Shown: positions 16,853 through 25,925 of the stretch, one piece after another
Numbering within the stretch: position 1 is the first letter of the stretch
Layout: each line of letters opens with the position of its first letter
Source of the DNA: Thermococcus sp. M39
Lineage (GTDB): Archaea > Methanobacteriota_B > Thermococci > Thermococcales > Thermococcaceae
Direction of reading: 5' to 3'
Assembly (NCBI RefSeq): GCF_012027325.1
Contig: NZ_SNUG01000006.1
Location: 1 to 64,000, forward strand
Length of the DNA: 64,000 nucleotides
Made by a program: the position numbers and the translations under genes
The notes under the pieces: model-generated
Told to the model about the DNA's origin: nothing
The model's input: the letters and a program-made list of their open reading frames with translations, nothing else
The model's database searches: none

Positions 16853-18235
16853 TCAATAAACTCCCTTTCTTCTCAGTAAAGCGAGATAACTTGTGAATGC
16901 TCCTGCTGAAATGGTATCTCCAAGTCCCACTGTTGATACTGGGTTTTTAACTAATCTTGTGGGGATGATAACAACCTTATATTCTCTTGTTCTCAGTTTT
17001 CTCTTTGCTTCCTCAAACCTAAGCTTCACAAACTCACCGTATTCGTTGTATGGAACCTTTAAGCCGACTTTAAAGTTCTCTGGACTCTTTATGTCTCCAA
17101 GAGAAGCCCTTGCTGCTGCAAGTATAGTTGCAATCTCCAAGCTCTGCCTGAGCTCATCTTCGCTGAGCGGGTTGTCCTTGTGGGTGATGTACATAAGATA
17201 GTAAATCGTGTGGATTTGAAGAATCTCAAGATTTAGCTCATCGAGGATTATTTTTCCACCCAAAACAGTGTCCTCAATTCTGTTGTAGTTAAAAATCCTA
17301 TCTGCAAGCTTTGGATAGCCAAGAGAATTAAGAATGTGAGCAATCTCCGATTCATCCATTCCAACGCTATCTGCTAAAGGAAAGATGTTGTAGATGACCT
17401 TCTTTCTCAGCTCTCTGTCCTGAATCGATGCAAACTCCACATGAACCTTGATGTCTTTCTTTCTCTTGAGAAGCATTATATCCTCTTTCGCTTTTCTTAG
17501 ATAATAATTGGCATCTTTTCCATCAGAATAGCGCTTTTTAATACCTTGATATCCAGACAGAATAGCTCCATCTACAAGCTCGCCAATTTCTGGCAAAAAC
17601 GGCTTTAAATCTTCCTTTGTCTCAATTCTAATGCTCTCAAAACGTGAAGCAACGATAAAACGGCCAGAATGAGGAACTTCAATAACTTCATTTCCAAGCT
17701 TAAACCTCATACCTTTTCTAAACTCAAATATTCTGTTCACCTTTATTGGATCATTTTCACGATATGCCTCAATTGGCTTCTTTAAAACCAGCTTTCCATT
17801 CTCAACAACAGGATAAAGAAGATTCGGCTTGTTAACAAACATCTGAGCTTGTCTCTTAGCTAGAACGGGAGAATATGCAATAATTTTTTTAAAGTCAAGA
17901 TTGGCAAGAAGGTTTGCAATGATTCCGACTTGTCCACCCATTCTCTCAACATCATACTTAAACCTCTCATCAAACCACACGTGCATCTCTTCGTTTACAA
18001 GAGGAACAGCCATAGGCTTTCCGGTTTTTAATGCATGAATAAGACGGGCAGCGAAATCAATAGGCTCGTTAATCTCTCTTGGATACTCTTCCATTCTCCT
18101 CCTTATGTTCTCTGCTCCAAGCTCGCTAATCAGCTTTTCAATATGCTCACTCTTGAGATAAACTATTGCATCAACGTTGATGTTGTATGCCAGATATAAG
18201 CTGAGCTTTTGAGCATCTTGAAGAATGTCAATCAT
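16853..18235 (-). CDS. pfkC: ADP-dependent phosphofructokinase
   Basis: About 460 residues, the family length. It shows the archaeal ADP-PFK phrases YNINVDAIVYL, EEYPREINEPIDFAARLIHA, GGQVGIIANLLANL and the catalytic VSTVGLGDTISAGAF with its essential Asp. It phosphorylates fructose 6-phosphate with ADP in the modified Embden-Meyerhof pathway of Thermococcales and acts in the cytoplasm. The ATG at 18235 follows GGTGATACTA; a GTG three codons upstream is part of that site. It converges with xerA. Confidence 0.95.
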   Translation of the reverse strand: MIDILQDAQKLSLYLAYNINVDAIVYLKSEHIEKLISELGAENIRRRMEEYPREINEPIDFAARLIHALKTGKPMAVPLVNEEMHVWFDERFKYDVERMGGQVGIIANLLANLDFKKIIAYSPVLAKRQAQMFVNKPNLLYPVVENGKLVLKKPIEAYRENDPIKVNRIFEFRKGMRFKLGNEVIEVPHSGRFIVASRFESIRIETKEDLKPFLPEIGELVDGAILSGYQGIKKRYSDGKDANYYLRKAKEDIMLLKRKKDIKVHVEFASIQDRELRKKVIYNIFPLADSVGMDESEIAHILNSLGYPKLADRIFNYNRIEDTVLGGKIILDELNLEILQIHTIYYLMYITHKDNPLSEDELRQSLEIATILAAARASLGDIKSPENFKVGLKVPYNEYGEFVKLRFEEAKRKLRTREYKVVIIPTRLVKNPVSTVGLGDTISAGAFTSYLALLRRKGVY

Positions 18236-18346
18236 TAGTATCACCCTCAGTGAGTACTAATTCAAAGTCAAGAAGAAGGTTTAAAATATTTTCGTTGCAG
18301 TTGTTGTATAAACGCCAAACCGAGCTGGAAGAAAAAAGAGGAAATC

Positions 18347-19060
18347 TCAGTATTCTACAAAGAGTTTTCCAAGCCAAGGTATCTTCTCTCTGACGTCCAA
18401 TTCCCTTAAAGCAAGCCACAGCGATGCTTGGTTGCTAGTAACAACTGGAACACCCACGTCCTTTTCAAGAGCTTCAATTATCTCAAAAGTCCTTAAATTG
18501 GTACAGCTTATGAAAATTGCATCTGCCTCGTCCATGAACATTGCCTTAGCCATACGATAAGCTTCGTAAGGTTCAAGTTTCCCTACTTGTAGATTATCAA
18601 TGATTCCAAGACCCCTAATATCAAGAACTTCAAATTCATTTGCCTCAAGAAATTCCTTCTCCCTCTGATTTATTTCGTCAGTATAAGGGGTGATTACTAT
18701 TATCTGCTGGGCATCTAGAATTTTCAGAGCCTCAACAACAGCTGTGCTTGTTGTTACAACTGGAACATTGACCTCTCTCTCAATTTTCTCCTCAAGTTCA
18801 GCCTCAAAGTTGGCTCCACCAATAAAGGAGCCGCTTGTGCATCCATAAAGGATTAAATCAACATCAGCGTCTTTTAAAAGCTTGGCACTCTCAATTGCGA
18901 GAGAACTCATTTTTAAAAGCTCCTCTTCGGTAATACCTTTCAATGGCATCCTTGCTGTGTGAAGGGAAACACCTTCAGGCAGAGCAGAGTGAAGCTCCAT
19001 CTCCATTGTAGTGTTTGATGATGGAACTATTAGTCCAATCCTACCTCTCCATCCATACAT
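18347..19060 (-). CDS. Maleate isomerase/arylmalonate decarboxylase family protein (Asp/Glu racemase superfamily)
   Basis: About 237 residues. The start GWRGRIGLIVPSSNTTMEME is typical of maleate cis-trans isomerases. The two catalytic Cys positions of the superfamily are visible in LILYGCTSGSFIGG (about 80) and AIFISCTNLRTFE (about 190). The Asp/Glu racemase superfamily carries out cofactor-free proton transfer or decarboxylation at such a Cys pair. The substrate cannot be told from sequence. The ATG at 19060 follows AGGTGGAATTC. It is transcribed toward pfkC, from which it is separated by about 110 bases. Confidence 0.85.
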   Translation of the reverse strand: MYGWRGRIGLIVPSSNTTMEMELHSALPEGVSLHTARMPLKGITEEELLKMSSLAIESAKLLKDADVDLILYGCTSGSFIGGANFEAELEEKIEREVNVPVVTTSTAVVEALKILDAQQIIVITPYTDEINQREKEFLEANEFEVLDIRGLGIIDNLQVGKLEPYEAYRMAKAMFMDEADAIFISCTNLRTFEIIEALEKDVGVPVVTSNQASLWLALRELDVREKIPWLGKLFVEY

Positions 19061-19163
19061 GAATTCCACCTAAAAAAGAGTTCTCAAGGCATTACTTAAA
19101 CCTTTGGCTTAATCATCAGACAAAGTTAAAAATGAATTCTGGACCATAGATTCTGATGAGAAA

Positions 19164-19319
19164 ATGGAAAGACGATTCTGGATATGGCTTGCCTATAGCC
19201 TCATATTAACCCTCTATGGTATTTTTAGGAGAGATATCGTCCTTTCTCTGATGGGCATTGGCCTCATTATACTAACGATTCTTGACAAGAAGTCAACCTT
19301 TGGTTCACAAAAAGGTTAA
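19164..19319 (+). CDS. Small two-helix membrane protein (51 aa)
   Basis: An ATG at 19164, after a TGATGAG site, opens a 51-codon frame beginning MERRFWIWLAYSLILTLYGI and ending at TAA 19317-19319. Two hydrophobic segments (about 6-20 and 26-40) are separated by a basic FRRD turn, with a charged DKK tail. The N-in, loop-basic layout is that of a real small membrane protein. It lies 24 bases upstream of the nitroreductase and may be co-transcribed. Function is unknown. Confidence 0.55.
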   Translation: MERRFWIWLAYSLILTLYGIFRRDIVLSLMGIGLIILTILDKKSTFGSQKG

Positions 19320-19355
19320 TTAGTCAAAAAACATAGCGTTAAGATGGTGATTTTC

Positions 19356-19961
19356 ATGGAGTTGAGCGAAGCAATAGCTAAGAGAACCTCAGTGAGGTTT
19401 TATGAGGAGCGAGAAGTTAATGACGAAACTTTAAAGGAGCTAATTAAAGCTGCTATAAGAGCTCCAACTGCAAGCGGACTGGAGAACTGGTTCTTTGTAG
19501 CATATAAGAGCAAAGACATCAGAGAAAAAGTCTATGAACTGATAAAGCAGGGGCACATTGAATACTTTACGGGGAGAGGACTGCCAGAAGAGAAGATGAA
19601 GAAGCTGCTCAAAAGATTTGAGGAGGGCATGTACAGAGCACCACTCTATCTAGGAGTGTTCATCAACAAGAATGTTAGAGCACTGCAAGGCGAGAAATAT
19701 AACGAATTAGAGTTTTACTTTGCATTGGAAAGTGCGGCAATGGCAATTGAAAATTTAATGCTTAAGGCCGTTGAGCTTGGATTGGGAACGTGCTACATAG
19801 GGGTCACATGCTTCGAGCACATAGAAAAAGAGCTCAAGAGAATGGCTGACTTAGGAGATGAGTACTTCCTTGTAGGTCTAATAACAGTGGGATATCCAAG
19901 AGAAGAACCAAAGCCGAAAAGAAGGAGGAAAAGCGCTGAAGACGTTTTGAAAATACTCTGA
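19356..19961 (+). CDS. Nitroreductase family FMN-dependent oxidoreductase
   Basis: About 201 residues of the nitroreductase fold: the FMN-binding start ELSEAIAKRTSVRFYEE, then AAIRAPTASGLENWFFVAYK, and the helix LESAAMAIENLMLKAVELGL with GTCYIG. The basic C-terminal region KPKRRRKSAEDVL matches the usual end. These enzymes use NAD(P)H to reduce diverse substrates through bound FMN; the natural substrate is unknown. The ATG at 19356 follows GGTGAT. It is followed by a small membrane-protein gene and thiI on the same strand. Confidence 0.88.
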   Translation: MELSEAIAKRTSVRFYEEREVNDETLKELIKAAIRAPTASGLENWFFVAYKSKDIREKVYELIKQGHIEYFTGRGLPEEKMKKLLKRFEEGMYRAPLYLGVFINKNVRALQGEKYNELEFYFALESAAMAIENLMLKAVELGLGTCYIGVTCFEHIEKELKRMADLGDEYFLVGLITVGYPREEPKPKRRRKSAEDVLKIL

Positions 19962-20005
19962 AGAACCTTTTTATTATGATTTTTCTAAACCTCAACGGTG
20001 AAAAG

Positions 20006-20326
20006 ATGATTGAATTTGTAATACTGCTGGGCCTTATCGGTGGGTGGGTAATATTTGCCTCTACATTATTTCTAATGCTCGCTCTAGGCAAAATGTGGGG
20101 ATTGTTAGGTGTAATACTGCTAGTTGCAGGAATCGAAATTAATCATTGGCTGAAGGCAAGATACATGAAAGCAGTTGTTGATTACTCCCCAAGGACAAAA
20201 GAGTTAGCGGCTCATATATTTGAGATGAACGAGCTCATAATAATGTCCTCGTATGTCATAGCCTTAGCCCTTTACGTTGTCATACAGAAATATGTGGAGA
20301 TTATGATAAAGCTACCTATGGGGTGA
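20006..20326 (+). CDS. Hypothetical membrane protein (106 aa)
   Basis: An ATG at 20006 after ACGGTGAAAAG gives about 106 residues. Three hydrophobic helices are visible: about 2-27, 29-48 and 75-95. Between helices 2 and 3 is a charged stretch with NHWLKARYMKAVV. I do not recognise a family. It lies four bases upstream of thiI, so they are likely co-transcribed. Confidence 0.7.
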   Translation: MIEFVILLGLIGGWVIFASTLFLMLALGKMWGLLGVILLVAGIEINHWLKARYMKAVVDYSPRTKELAAHIFEMNELIIMSSYVIALALYVVIQKYVEIMIKLPMG

Positions 20327-20330
20327 GGAG

Positions 20331-21482
20331 ATGTTCAACTGCGTGATAGTGAGATACGGTGAGATTGGGACAAAATCAAGGCAAACGAGAAAATGGTTCG
20401 AGAGCATATTGATCAACAACATTAGGGAAGCTTTAGTCAGTGAGAGAATTGATTACAAGAACGTCTTTGCAAAGCATGGGAGGATAATAGTTAAAACAAA
20501 TAGAGCGAAGGAGAGTATAGACGTCCTAAAGCGAGTATTTGGAATAGTTTCCCTTTCCCCAGCGATGGAAGTTGATGCTGAGCTGGAGAAAATCAATAAA
20601 ACCGCTTTAAAGCTCTTCCGCAAAAAGAAGAGAGAGCTTAATTTGGAAAAACCAAAGTTTAGGGTTACAGCAAGACGAATTACAAAAGAGTTTCCTCTGA
20701 AAAGTCCAGAAATCCAAGGTAAAGTTGGTGAATATATCTTGGAAAATGACGAAGCTGAGGTGGATTTGAAAAACTACGACATTGAGGTCGGCGTTGAGCT
20801 AATGGAAGGAAAAGCGTACATCTTTGTGGACAAAATTAAGGCTTGGGGAGGTCTTCCCATAGGAACCCAGGGAAAAGTTGTCGCCCTGCTCAGCGGTGGG
20901 ATAGATTCTCCCGTGGCAGCATTTCTCATGATGAAAAGGGGCTGTGAAGTTATTCCAGTTCACATATACATGGGAGAAAAAACCCTCGAAAAAGTCAGGA
21001 AAATATGGAATCAGCTTAAAAAATACCACTACGGTGGAAAAGCTGATCTCATTGTGATTAAGCCCAAAGAAAGGGAGAAAATCATAGAGAAGCTCAAGGA
21101 GCTCAAAAAGGAGAACTATACTTGTGTCTTCTGCAAGTTCATGATGGTCAAAAATGCCGATAAGATAGCGAGAGAATTCGGAGCTAAAGGCATCGTTATG
21201 GGAGACTCCCTCGGACAGGTTGCATCTCAAACGCTGGAAAATATGTATATAGTTAGCCAAGCGAGCGATTTGCCTATTTACAGACCGCTCATAGGACTGG
21301 ACAAGGAGGAAATAGTAGGAATAGCAAAAGAAATAGGCACTTTTGAGCTATCAACGCTTCCAGAGGATGAAGTTCCATTCATTCCAAAGCACCCAGTGAT
21401 TAAAGGCTCTTGGGAGGAATTCAAAAAGCTCTACAGGGAAATCTTTGGAGAAGAGCCTAAACAGAGGGGATGTGAGAAGTAA
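20331..21482 (+). CDS. thiI: tRNA 4-thiouridine synthase-like protein ThiI (THUMP plus PP-loop)
   Basis: The 383-residue protein has an N-terminal ferredoxin-like region, a THUMP domain (about 60-165), and an AANH PP-loop ATPase domain beginning with LLSGGIDSPVAAFLMMKRG near residue 188. CVFCKFMMVKNADKIA and GDSLGQVASQTLENM follow. There is no rhodanese domain, so persulfide chemistry must use other Cys, as expected in archaea. It adenylates U8 of tRNA for sulfur transfer and may also support thiamine biosynthesis. A shorter PP-loop paralogue is at 24345. Confidence 0.93.
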   Translation: MFNCVIVRYGEIGTKSRQTRKWFESILINNIREALVSERIDYKNVFAKHGRIIVKTNRAKESIDVLKRVFGIVSLSPAMEVDAELEKINKTALKLFRKKKRELNLEKPKFRVTARRITKEFPLKSPEIQGKVGEYILENDEAEVDLKNYDIEVGVELMEGKAYIFVDKIKAWGGLPIGTQGKVVALLSGGIDSPVAAFLMMKRGCEVIPVHIYMGEKTLEKVRKIWNQLKKYHYGGKADLIVIKPKEREKIIEKLKELKKENYTCVFCKFMMVKNADKIAREFGAKGIVMGDSLGQVASQTLENMYIVSQASDLPIYRPLIGLDKEEIVGIAKEIGTFELSTLPEDEVPFIPKHPVIKGSWEEFKKLYREIFGEEPKQRGCEK

Positions 21483-21906
21483 AAAGAGCACTATCCCTTA
21501 AGCAATTGATATGGTAAATGGGGGGTATTCATTACATAAAAAGTGCATATCCACGTTGTTGAGGAGTGGACTTTTATTCCCATCTTCTTTCATGTTCCCA
21601 TTGGGTTTCCTTTTTCATTATCAATAAACAAATGGTATCCTTTACATTAATAAAATCGTAACGTGCTGTAGTGTTCATTTTAGACTTTCAATGGTGTGTG
21701 AAGATAAGTCCAAGTACTTCTATATCCCTCAAAAATAAAAAATCGACATAAAGGGATTTTTAGATTTCTATCGGATTAAAACATCTATTTTTGGCAATTT
21801 GGGTTCTAAAAAACTTTATATGTGGGAAAAACCGAAAATGACACGTTTTTGGGTATGAGGTCAATAAGCAAAACTCAATGTACACAATTGGACAGGAGGT
21901 ATTGGG
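21483..21906. other. Intergenic region upstream of the OPT transporter
   Basis: No ORF with coding character was seen here. It is AT-rich, and its right end carries the OPT promoter and a leader of about 65 bases. No strong hairpin or repeat stands out in the first 300 bases. Confidence 0.5.
21807..21823 (+). promoter_or_regulatory. Promoter of the OPT transporter gene
   Basis: The stretch ending ACTTTATATGTG fits an archaeal TATA box. Transcription would start near 21845, giving a leader of about 60 bases with GGAGGT a few bases before the ATG at 21907. Confidence 0.5.
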
Positions 21907-23655
21907 ATGGAAAATTACAAGAGAGTATCCAAGAATGCTGTTGCATCCGAAAAAAGAGAGACCTATCGTGAAGTAACTCCCGAGGCTATAATCTTAGGTG
22001 TTATTTGGGGAGCATTTATGGCAGCCAGCTTTACATATGCGGGAATGATCATGGGCTTTACCTCCGGAGGTTCTGCAATTGCCGCCATAGTGGGTTGGGG
22101 AATTTTGAGAGGACTTCTAAAGAAGGGAACCATCGTTGAGAACAACATCGTTCAAACGATAGCTTCAGCTGTGAACATCTCCGTTTCGGGAGTCATATTC
22201 ACAATTCCAGCACTCTACATAATGGGACTCCACACAGAGATAAATACGCTCTACTTCTTCCTAGCAACGGCAGCGGGAGCTATCTTGGGAATAACTTTCA
22301 TAATCCCACTCAGAAAGCAGATGATTGAAATCGACAGGTTAAGGTTCCCAACAGGAACGGCTGTTGCTACTGTACTTAAAACTCCCGGAAGCGGTATAGA
22401 GAAGACAAGACTTTTGCTCTTCGGTATGGTCTTGAGCGCAGTAGTTTACTTAATACAGCAGTTCCCAATTTTAGGTTTGCCCCACGTGCTTCCAGAAGTA
22501 GTTGATTTGGGATCAGCACTCCACCTCCCATCCTGGATAAACTTGACTATCGCTTTGTCCTTGATGGTATTTGGTATGGGATTAATTACGGGAAGGAACG
22601 GTTTGATAGTCTTGGCTGGGGGAGTTCTGTCATACTACATCATAACTCCTCTCGTCAAGGCTCTAGGCTGGATTCCAAGTGACGTTCAAGGTGCAGCCAT
22701 AAGCTCATTCGTCTACGGTAACATGACTAGGCCATTGGGTATTGGAATGCTCCTCGGTGGTTCAATAGCTGGATTAATACTCTCACTTCCCGTAATTGCG
22801 GTGGCAATAAAAAGCCTAGCACAGGCAAGCAAGACGAACGATAAGAACGGAAACGATGAGCTACCAATTAGCTACCTCTACATAGGTGCTGGTTTGGCCT
22901 TCATCCTGCTCTTCATAACGACCTACAAGCTCGGAAACCTCGGCGTTGGAAGGAGCTTGCTCACCGCTTTAGTCGGAGTTGCCTGGATATTCATCGCATC
23001 TCTATTGGTAGCAATGTCCACGGGAATGACGGACTGGAGCCCTGTTTCGGGACTCTCCTTAGTTTCAGTAATTATACTCCTCTATCTAACGAACAAGAAC
23101 ATTCCATTGACAATTCTCTTAGGTGCAACCGTTGGTGTCGCCATCTCAGGAGCAGCTGATATGATGCAGGACTTAAAGACAGGCCACTTGGTAGGAGGAA
23201 TCCCCTCAAGACAGCAAAAGATGGAGTTGCTAACCGCTTGGATAGGCCCAATAATTGCTCTGACTGTAGTTGGGCTCATTTGGAAAGCTTATGGAATTGG
23301 AAACGACATGGTTCCAGCGCCTCAAGCTATGGCCCTTAAATCAATGATAGAAGCTATATTGGGAGGAAACGTCCCAGTAGATAAGTTCCTCGCAGGAGGA
23401 CTCTTAGGATTTGCTCTCTCAATGAGCGGTGTTCCAGGGCTTGGCGTTTTGGTCGGTCTCTCAATGTACTTGCCAATCCTCTACATCATCCCATACGGAA
23501 TTGGCTGTGTGGTTCACGAGTTTGCAAAGAAGAGAAGGGGTCACGAGTTCATCACGGAGAAAGTGCTACCATTTGCTGCAGGACTGATGGTTGGCGAAGC
23601 AGCTATGACATTGCTCTTTGCAGTGCTTACAGTTGCAGGAGTGCTTCATCCATGA
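21907..23655 (+). CDS. OPT family oligopeptide transporter
   Basis: The 582-residue protein has about 14-16 membrane helices. Signature phrases of the OPT family are GVIWGAFMAASFTYAGMIMG near the start, RLRFPTGTAVATVL (about 145-158), and SGAADMMQDLKTGHLVGGIP (about 415-434). OPT members import peptides or metal chelates across the cytoplasmic membrane, usually with protons; the substrate here is not predictable. A GGAGGT site lies a few bases before the ATG. The downstream frameshifted gene overlaps its ribosome binding region and is probably co-transcribed. Confidence 0.92.
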   Translation: MENYKRVSKNAVASEKRETYREVTPEAIILGVIWGAFMAASFTYAGMIMGFTSGGSAIAAIVGWGILRGLLKKGTIVENNIVQTIASAVNISVSGVIFTIPALYIMGLHTEINTLYFFLATAAGAILGITFIIPLRKQMIEIDRLRFPTGTAVATVLKTPGSGIEKTRLLLFGMVLSAVVYLIQQFPILGLPHVLPEVVDLGSALHLPSWINLTIALSLMVFGMGLITGRNGLIVLAGGVLSYYIITPLVKALGWIPSDVQGAAISSFVYGNMTRPLGIGMLLGGSIAGLILSLPVIAVAIKSLAQASKTNDKNGNDELPISYLYIGAGLAFILLFITTYKLGNLGVGRSLLTALVGVAWIFIASLLVAMSTGMTDWSPVSGLSLVSVIILLYLTNKNIPLTILLGATVGVAISGAADMMQDLKTGHLVGGIPSRQQKMELLTAWIGPIIALTVVGLIWKAYGIGNDMVPAPQAMALKSMIEAILGGNVPVDKFLAGGLLGFALSMSGVPGLGVLVGLSMYLPILYIIPYGIGCVVHEFAKKRRGHEFITEKVLPFAAGLMVGEAAMTLLFAVLTVAGVLHP

Positions 23656-23665
23656 GGTGATGAAA

Positions 23666-24189
23666 ATGAAGAAGCTCATTGGAAATGTATTGCTCACAGC
23701 TGGCTTAATAGGCGGCGCGGTGAGTGCCGCTAGGATTCCCCCAATTTGGGGAGGAGTAATAACCTCATTAGCAATCATGGGCGTTGGAATAGTCCTAAGG
23801 AGGCAGGGAGAAAAGGAAGCCCTACAAAAAGCCAAGCAAAGCGGAAGCGGTGGAAGAAAAGAACTCGAGAGAATAGTGAAGCAAGCTATAAATGACATTG
23901 AATCACTAATGGCCTCAAGATCCTCACTAAGTACCAAGCTATTAGGGAGAGCTTATCAAAGATCATAGAGGAGTTATATACCTTTGAGGAGAAAGCTCAG
24001 CCTTTGAGGGTCGAGAGCATTAAGGCCTATGGTGAGATAATGACAACTTTCAGCAAGGCCGAGAGGAACCTCAACAGGGCTTGGAGTGCATACGCTGACG
24101 GCTACAAGGAAGAGGGCGATGCTTACTTGGAACTTGGCTACAAAAGCCTAAAAGAAACACTAGAGGTCTTAAAGAATTCAGCAGTCTGA
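23666..24189 (+). pseudogene. Frameshifted gene of unknown function after the OPT transporter
   Basis: Two frames together make one plausible protein of about 174 residues. The first (from ATG 23666 after GAGGTGATG) begins with a hydrophobic segment MKKLIGNVLLTAGLIGGAVS and continues to a helical region ending near ESLMA. Adding one base near 23912-23918 restores the second frame, KILTKYQAIRESLSKIIEEL on to the stop at 24189, which is clearly coding. As given, the first frame stops at 23968. This is a -1 frameshift: either a real mutation or a sequence error. I do not recognise the family; it is a membrane-anchored helical protein in the OPT operon. Confidence 0.75.
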
Positions 24190-24205
24190 GTTTTTTCTTT
24201 TTGCT
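24190..24205 (+). terminator. T-rich terminator after the OPT operon
   Basis: Directly after the stop codon the plus strand reads GTTTTTTCTTTTT. Runs of T like this end transcription in Thermococcales without needing a hairpin. Confidence 0.45.
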
Positions 24206-24344
24206 TGTCCAATATTTTTCGAAAAAACCTATATTGATCTTATTACGCCTCGACAAGGGTTCAATTTTGTGCAAAACTATGTTTTTACAGTCTTGATAGC
24301 AAAACATAAATATTCAGAAACTGGATACTTCCCGGGGGCTTAAA

Positions 24345-24938
24345 ATGAAGGCTGTTGCTTTGCTCAGCTCAGGAATAGATTCACCCGTAGCTATTTATCT
24401 GATGCTAAAAAAGGGTCTAGAGGTAATTCCAATCCACTTCAAGCAAGATGAAGGCAAGTATAGGAAAGTTCAGAAAATTTGGAAACGACTTAAGGAGCTC
24501 TATCCCGAAAGGCTGAAAGAGTTAGTCGTCGTTGATGTCTACGAATATCAAGCCCCTGTTTTTGAAAAGCTTATTGAGCTGAAAAAACATAAATGGATTT
24601 GTGTCTTTTGCAAATTCACCATGTACAAGAAAGCCACAGAGATAGCAAAAGAAAATGGAGCATGGGCGATTATAACTGGGGATTCTTTAGGACAAGTGGC
24701 ATCACAGACCCTTGATAATCTGGTCATAATTTCATTGGCAACTGATTTGCCAATCTTAAGACCTCTGATTGGATTTGATAAAGAAGAAGTTGTAAAAATC
24801 GCCAAGGAAATCGGGACATTTGACATAAGCATTGAGCCCGAGGAAGGCTGTCCTTTTGTGCCGAAGCATCCAATAATTAGAGGCTCGTTGGGGGAATTCA
24901 AGAAAGTTCACGAGGCTGTTTTTGGAACCCCCTGTTAA
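24345..24938 (+). CDS. Stand-alone ThiI-like PP-loop sulfurtransferase domain protein
   Basis: The 197-residue protein matches only the AANH domain of ThiI. It starts MKAVALLSSGIDSPVAIYL, a PP-loop, and keeps WICVFCKFTMYKKA and GDSLGQVASQTLDN, then CPFVPKHPIIRGS, closely parallel to the thiI gene at 20331. The THUMP tRNA-binding domain is absent. It probably still adenylates a substrate and handles sulfur, but tRNA recognition would need a partner or another target. It has its own gap upstream and downstream and appears monocistronic. Confidence 0.85.
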   Translation: MKAVALLSSGIDSPVAIYLMLKKGLEVIPIHFKQDEGKYRKVQKIWKRLKELYPERLKELVVVDVYEYQAPVFEKLIELKKHKWICVFCKFTMYKKATEIAKENGAWAIITGDSLGQVASQTLDNLVIISLATDLPILRPLIGFDKEEVVKIAKEIGTFDISIEPEEGCPFVPKHPIIRGSLGEFKKVHEAVFGTPC

Positions 24939-25015
24939 TTACACATTTTTGTATATTGTTGCCTCGAAAGAAACACTTATAAATGGTTACTCATACTAAT
25001 ACTCGGTGATAAAAG

Positions 25016-25925
25016 ATGAATGTGTTTTCAAATACACTTGAGCTTTATGAGAAGTTTAAGCCAACCCCCCTAGTTAGGCTTTCGCTTTCAGATGAGAGGG
25101 GGGATGTATTTTGCCAAACTAGAGTTCTTTAACCCCTTCAGCAGAAGCATTAAAGACAGAGCTGTTTTCAACATGCTCATGAAGGCCAAGCAAAGAAAAG
25201 AAATAAACGGAAAGAACAAGCTTTTTGAAGCCACTTCTGGGAACGTTGGAATTGCAATGGCTTCTATGTCAAACATTCTTGGAGTCAAGTTTAGGGCATA
25301 CATTCCAAAGCCAACGCCAAAGACGACAGAGACGCTTTTGAAGGTTCTCGGTGCAGAAGTAATTAGAACTGACTTTGAGACAATTGATCCCACTATGGTC
25401 GAATTCGTGAAGAGGGAGGCAGAGAAAAACAATGCTGTAAATCTCAACCAGTTTGAAAACGAGGACAACTTTGAGGCACACTACAAATACACAGCGAGAG
25501 AAATAGATGAGCAGCTGAGAAGCATAGGGAAAAAGCCAGATGTCATAGTAGCGGGAATAGGAACTTCTGGACACATAGCTGGATTAGCAAAGTATTTCAA
25601 AGAGCGCTACGATACAAAAATAGTTGGGGTAGTTCCAGCAAAAGGCGAGAAGATTCCAGGGATAAAAAGATTAGAAACAAAGCCAAAATGGGTTCCAAAA
25701 GTGAAGATAGACGAAGTTGTGGAAATAACTCAAAAAGAAGCAATTGGGGGTTCCATAAAGGTTGCAAGGGGCGATGGACTGCTGATTGGCTTAAGTGCTG
25801 GTGCTGTCGTGAAGGCTCTAGAGAAAGTCAGAGACAGATATGGAGGAACGGCAGTTTTAATATTCCCGGACGATGGATTTAAATATGTGGAAGCATTTGA
25901 GAGATACTTCAGTGAGGAAAAATGA
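25016..25925 (+). pseudogene. Frameshifted PLP-dependent cysteine/threonine synthase-like gene
   Basis: An ATG at 25016 starts a frame with NTLELYEKFKPTPLVRLSLS, the expected N-terminus of a fold-type II PLP enzyme. It then loses frame in a run of six G at about 25096-25101. Removing one G joins it to the second frame, which holds NPFSRSIKDRA (PLP Lys), ATSGNVGIAMASM, GIGTSGHIAG and the C-terminal GLSAGAVVKAL. The joined gene is exactly 303 codons. The family uses O-acyl- or O-phosphoserine or threonine-type substrates. As given it lacks the first 30 residues. It is either a true +1 mutation or a homopolymer error. Confidence 0.85.

Noticed and set aside
25096-25101. Programmed frameshifting at GGGGGG in the PLP gene
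   Set aside because: No stimulatory structure was evident and most relatives of this family use a single frame; mutation or sequence error is simpler.
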